From a virus: a stretch of 64,000 nt of DNA. The position numbers and the translations under genes were made by a program. Where the stretch lies: positions 1-64,000 of IMG/VR virus record IMGVR_UViG_3300036828_000413. The stretch is one strand, 5' to 3'. Below are positions 62,752-64,000 of the stretch, one piece after another (position 1 is the stretch's first letter; each line of letters begins with the position of its first letter). The notes beneath the pieces were generated by a model. That model did no database searches. It worked only from the letters and a program-made list of their open reading frames with translations, and was not told where the DNA came from.

Positions 62752-64000
62752 TTAAAGGCCCTGTAATTCTAGTGCAAGCTTGCTCAAATCTATGATGCAA
62801 AGGTCCTTGGCATCGGCGCCAGCCCAGGTGATCTCATTAGGGTCTCTGGCTGCCAGCTCCTTAGAGGTGGAGATGACCCTGGCACCTAGCGAGCGCTTGT
62901 AGCCTGGGGCAGGCTTGCTCACTTTTTGCTTGCCCACATACAGACCCTCCTGCTCGGCGATCTTTCTGATGTACATCGGTCTCTCAGTCTTTTCGCTGGA
63001 GCGACCATTGTTGTAGACCTCGTCGATGGCCCGAACGCCGTCCTTATCGAACATGACGATCGGCAGGCCATCCTTGGCCGCGGTAGCCAACCTGTGCACC
63101 TCGGGTGACGCTGACTTCTCCAAGTGGCCGAGCTCGCCCTCGCCGTTGCTCTCGCAGGTCATCTTGCACCAGCGAAAGTCGTTGCGGATGAGCTCTTGCC
63201 CAACGCTGTCCGACTCCTCGACCATCTGGGTCTTGGTCGGTGTCCACGGGGCCTCGCTGCCGGCCACGACGTGGCCCCTGTCCCTGACGTAGTCCTTGGC
63301 CCACTGCTTGACCTTGCGGTAGCCGTCCTCCATGTCCAGCCAGTCGTGCAGCCTGATCCAGTACTCGTGCGACTGCTTGGACGAGCTCACCTGGGGGACG
63401 AACCACCTGCGGTCCGTGTTATCCAGCCTGAGCGCCCGCATGGAGTTGCTGCACGCGATGATGTGGACGTGGTTGTCGACGTAGTACTCGCTGACGAACT
63501 TCTTCTCAACTCTCAGCGTCTTGTCGGTGATCACCTCCTTCAGGCGGTTGTACGCGGCGGTGCTGTGGCCCTGGTAGATTTCGTTGACCACGACCAGCTG
63601 CTTCTCAGCCCACTCCGAGAACCTGCCCAGGATGCTGCTCTCACTGGTGGTGGCCACGTTGCTCCGGCCGAGCACCCTGGACACGATGTCGGACAGCGTG
63701 GTCTTGCCGACGCCCTGCATCTCCGAGATCAGCAATAATCCGTAGTTCATCTTGACGCCCGGCTTGGCCATCAGCGTGGCCAGCCACTGCTTGATGATCT
63801 CTCGCTCATAGTCGCTTGGAAACAACCTGTCGAGAAAGTCCGTGAACAGCGTGTAGTCCACGTGCTTGGCCTCCTTGGCAGTGTAGTCTCGCACACCGGA
63901 CGGCTGGTAGACGTTCAGGCTCATCTCTCGCTCCTTGGAGAACAGGCCTGGCTTGGCCGCGGGATCGTAGATCACCTTGACGCCCTTGCCCTGCCACACC
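62752..64000 (-). CDS. Primase-helicase, C-terminal part (DUF5906-like SF3 helicase), partial
   Basis: At least 415 residues; the frame is open to the window end. ATPase: Walker A SEMQGVGKTTL, Walker B KQLVVVNEIYQG, sensor VHIIACSN and the Arg finger area LDNTDRRWFVP. The C-terminal 150 residues contain a winged-helix-like part. This is the helicase half of D5/DUF5906 proteins; the primase half would lie outside the window. Replication initiation is the likely role. Confidence 0.85.
   Translation of the reverse strand, partial: VWQGKGVKVIYDPAAKPGLFSKEREMSLNVYQPSGVRDYTAKEAKHVDYTLFTDFLDRLFPSDYEREIIKQWLATLMAKPGVKMNYGLLLISEMQGVGKTTLSDIVSRVLGRSNVATTSESSILGRFSEWAEKQLVVVNEIYQGHSTAAYNRLKEVITDKTLRVEKKFVSEYYVDNHVHIIACSNSMRALRLDNTDRRWFVPQVSSSKQSHEYWIRLHDWLDMEDGYRKVKQWAKDYVRDRGHVVAGSEAPWTPTKTQMVEESDSVGQELIRNDFRWCKMTCESNGEGELGHLEKSASPEVHRLATAAKDGLPIVMFDKDGVRAIDEVYNNGRSSEKTERPMYIRKIAEQEGLYVGKQKVSKPAPGYKRSLGARVISTSKELAARDPNEITWAGADAKDLCIIDLSKLALELQGL

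Overview
The window is part of a tailed-phage (or prophage) genome with a contractile, Mu-like tail, an HK97-type head and its own C-family replicative DNA polymerase. The base composition is GC-rich. Protein style (Gly/Pro/Ala-rich exported proteins, a fused prohead protease-capsid protein, DUF4376-like and YmfQ-like baseplate proteins) is what I associate with phages of Alphaproteobacteria (Rhizobiales or a relative). No host gene, tRNA, rRNA, integrase, transposase or CRISPR array was recognised, so the host is an inference.

Layout: two convergent halves. Positions 1-24107 (+ strand) hold the early/replication side: a DnaQ-like exonuclease, a DnaE-type polymerase of 942 aa, a VRR-NUC-like nuclease, then a gap with a terminator-like hairpin, then a very long run of small, mostly overlapping genes (ATGA, GTGA and TGATG junctions). 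These include winged-helix or H1-like basic proteins, zinc-ribbon proteins, an exported SH3 protein, a partial methyltransferase and an SNF2-like helicase whose two halves are in different frames at an A_AAT_TTT slippery heptamer. The run is punctuated by six copies of one leader: a CCGAC/TCGAC box, a GC-rich stem of variable sequence, a second small stem (GATGC/GCATC or GGAGC/GCTCC), an AAGCAAGCAA linker (intact in four copies, shortened in one, absent in one) and a start codon 24-31 nt after stem 2. It ends in a multi-hairpin region and strong terminators around 23257-23965.

Positions 64000-24207 (- strand) hold the late side, read right to left: a primase-helicase fragment at the window edge, a NusG-like factor, an HNH nuclease, a repeat-rich non-coding stretch, exported small proteins, a Pro-rich repeat protein, large terminase, a second HK97-fold capsid protein, a glycosyltransferase-like and a methyltransferase gene, a protease::capsid fusion, portal, a collagen-like protein with carbohydrate-binding-like repeats, connectors, sheath, tube, a tail chaperone with a -1 frameshift, two paralogous tape-measure proteins each ending in a different peptidoglycan hydrolase, a split DNA-circularisation protein, the Mu gp44-gp48-like baseplate, a set of collagen-stalked tail fibres, and a lysis cassette.

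The most interesting candidate for something undescribed is the six-copy tandem-hairpin leader. Its stems change sequence but keep pairing, and its distance to the start codon is nearly fixed, so it looks like a real cis-acting RNA (possibly a put-like antiterminator or a translation element). The NusG-like protein at 61917-62420 is a possible, unproven partner.
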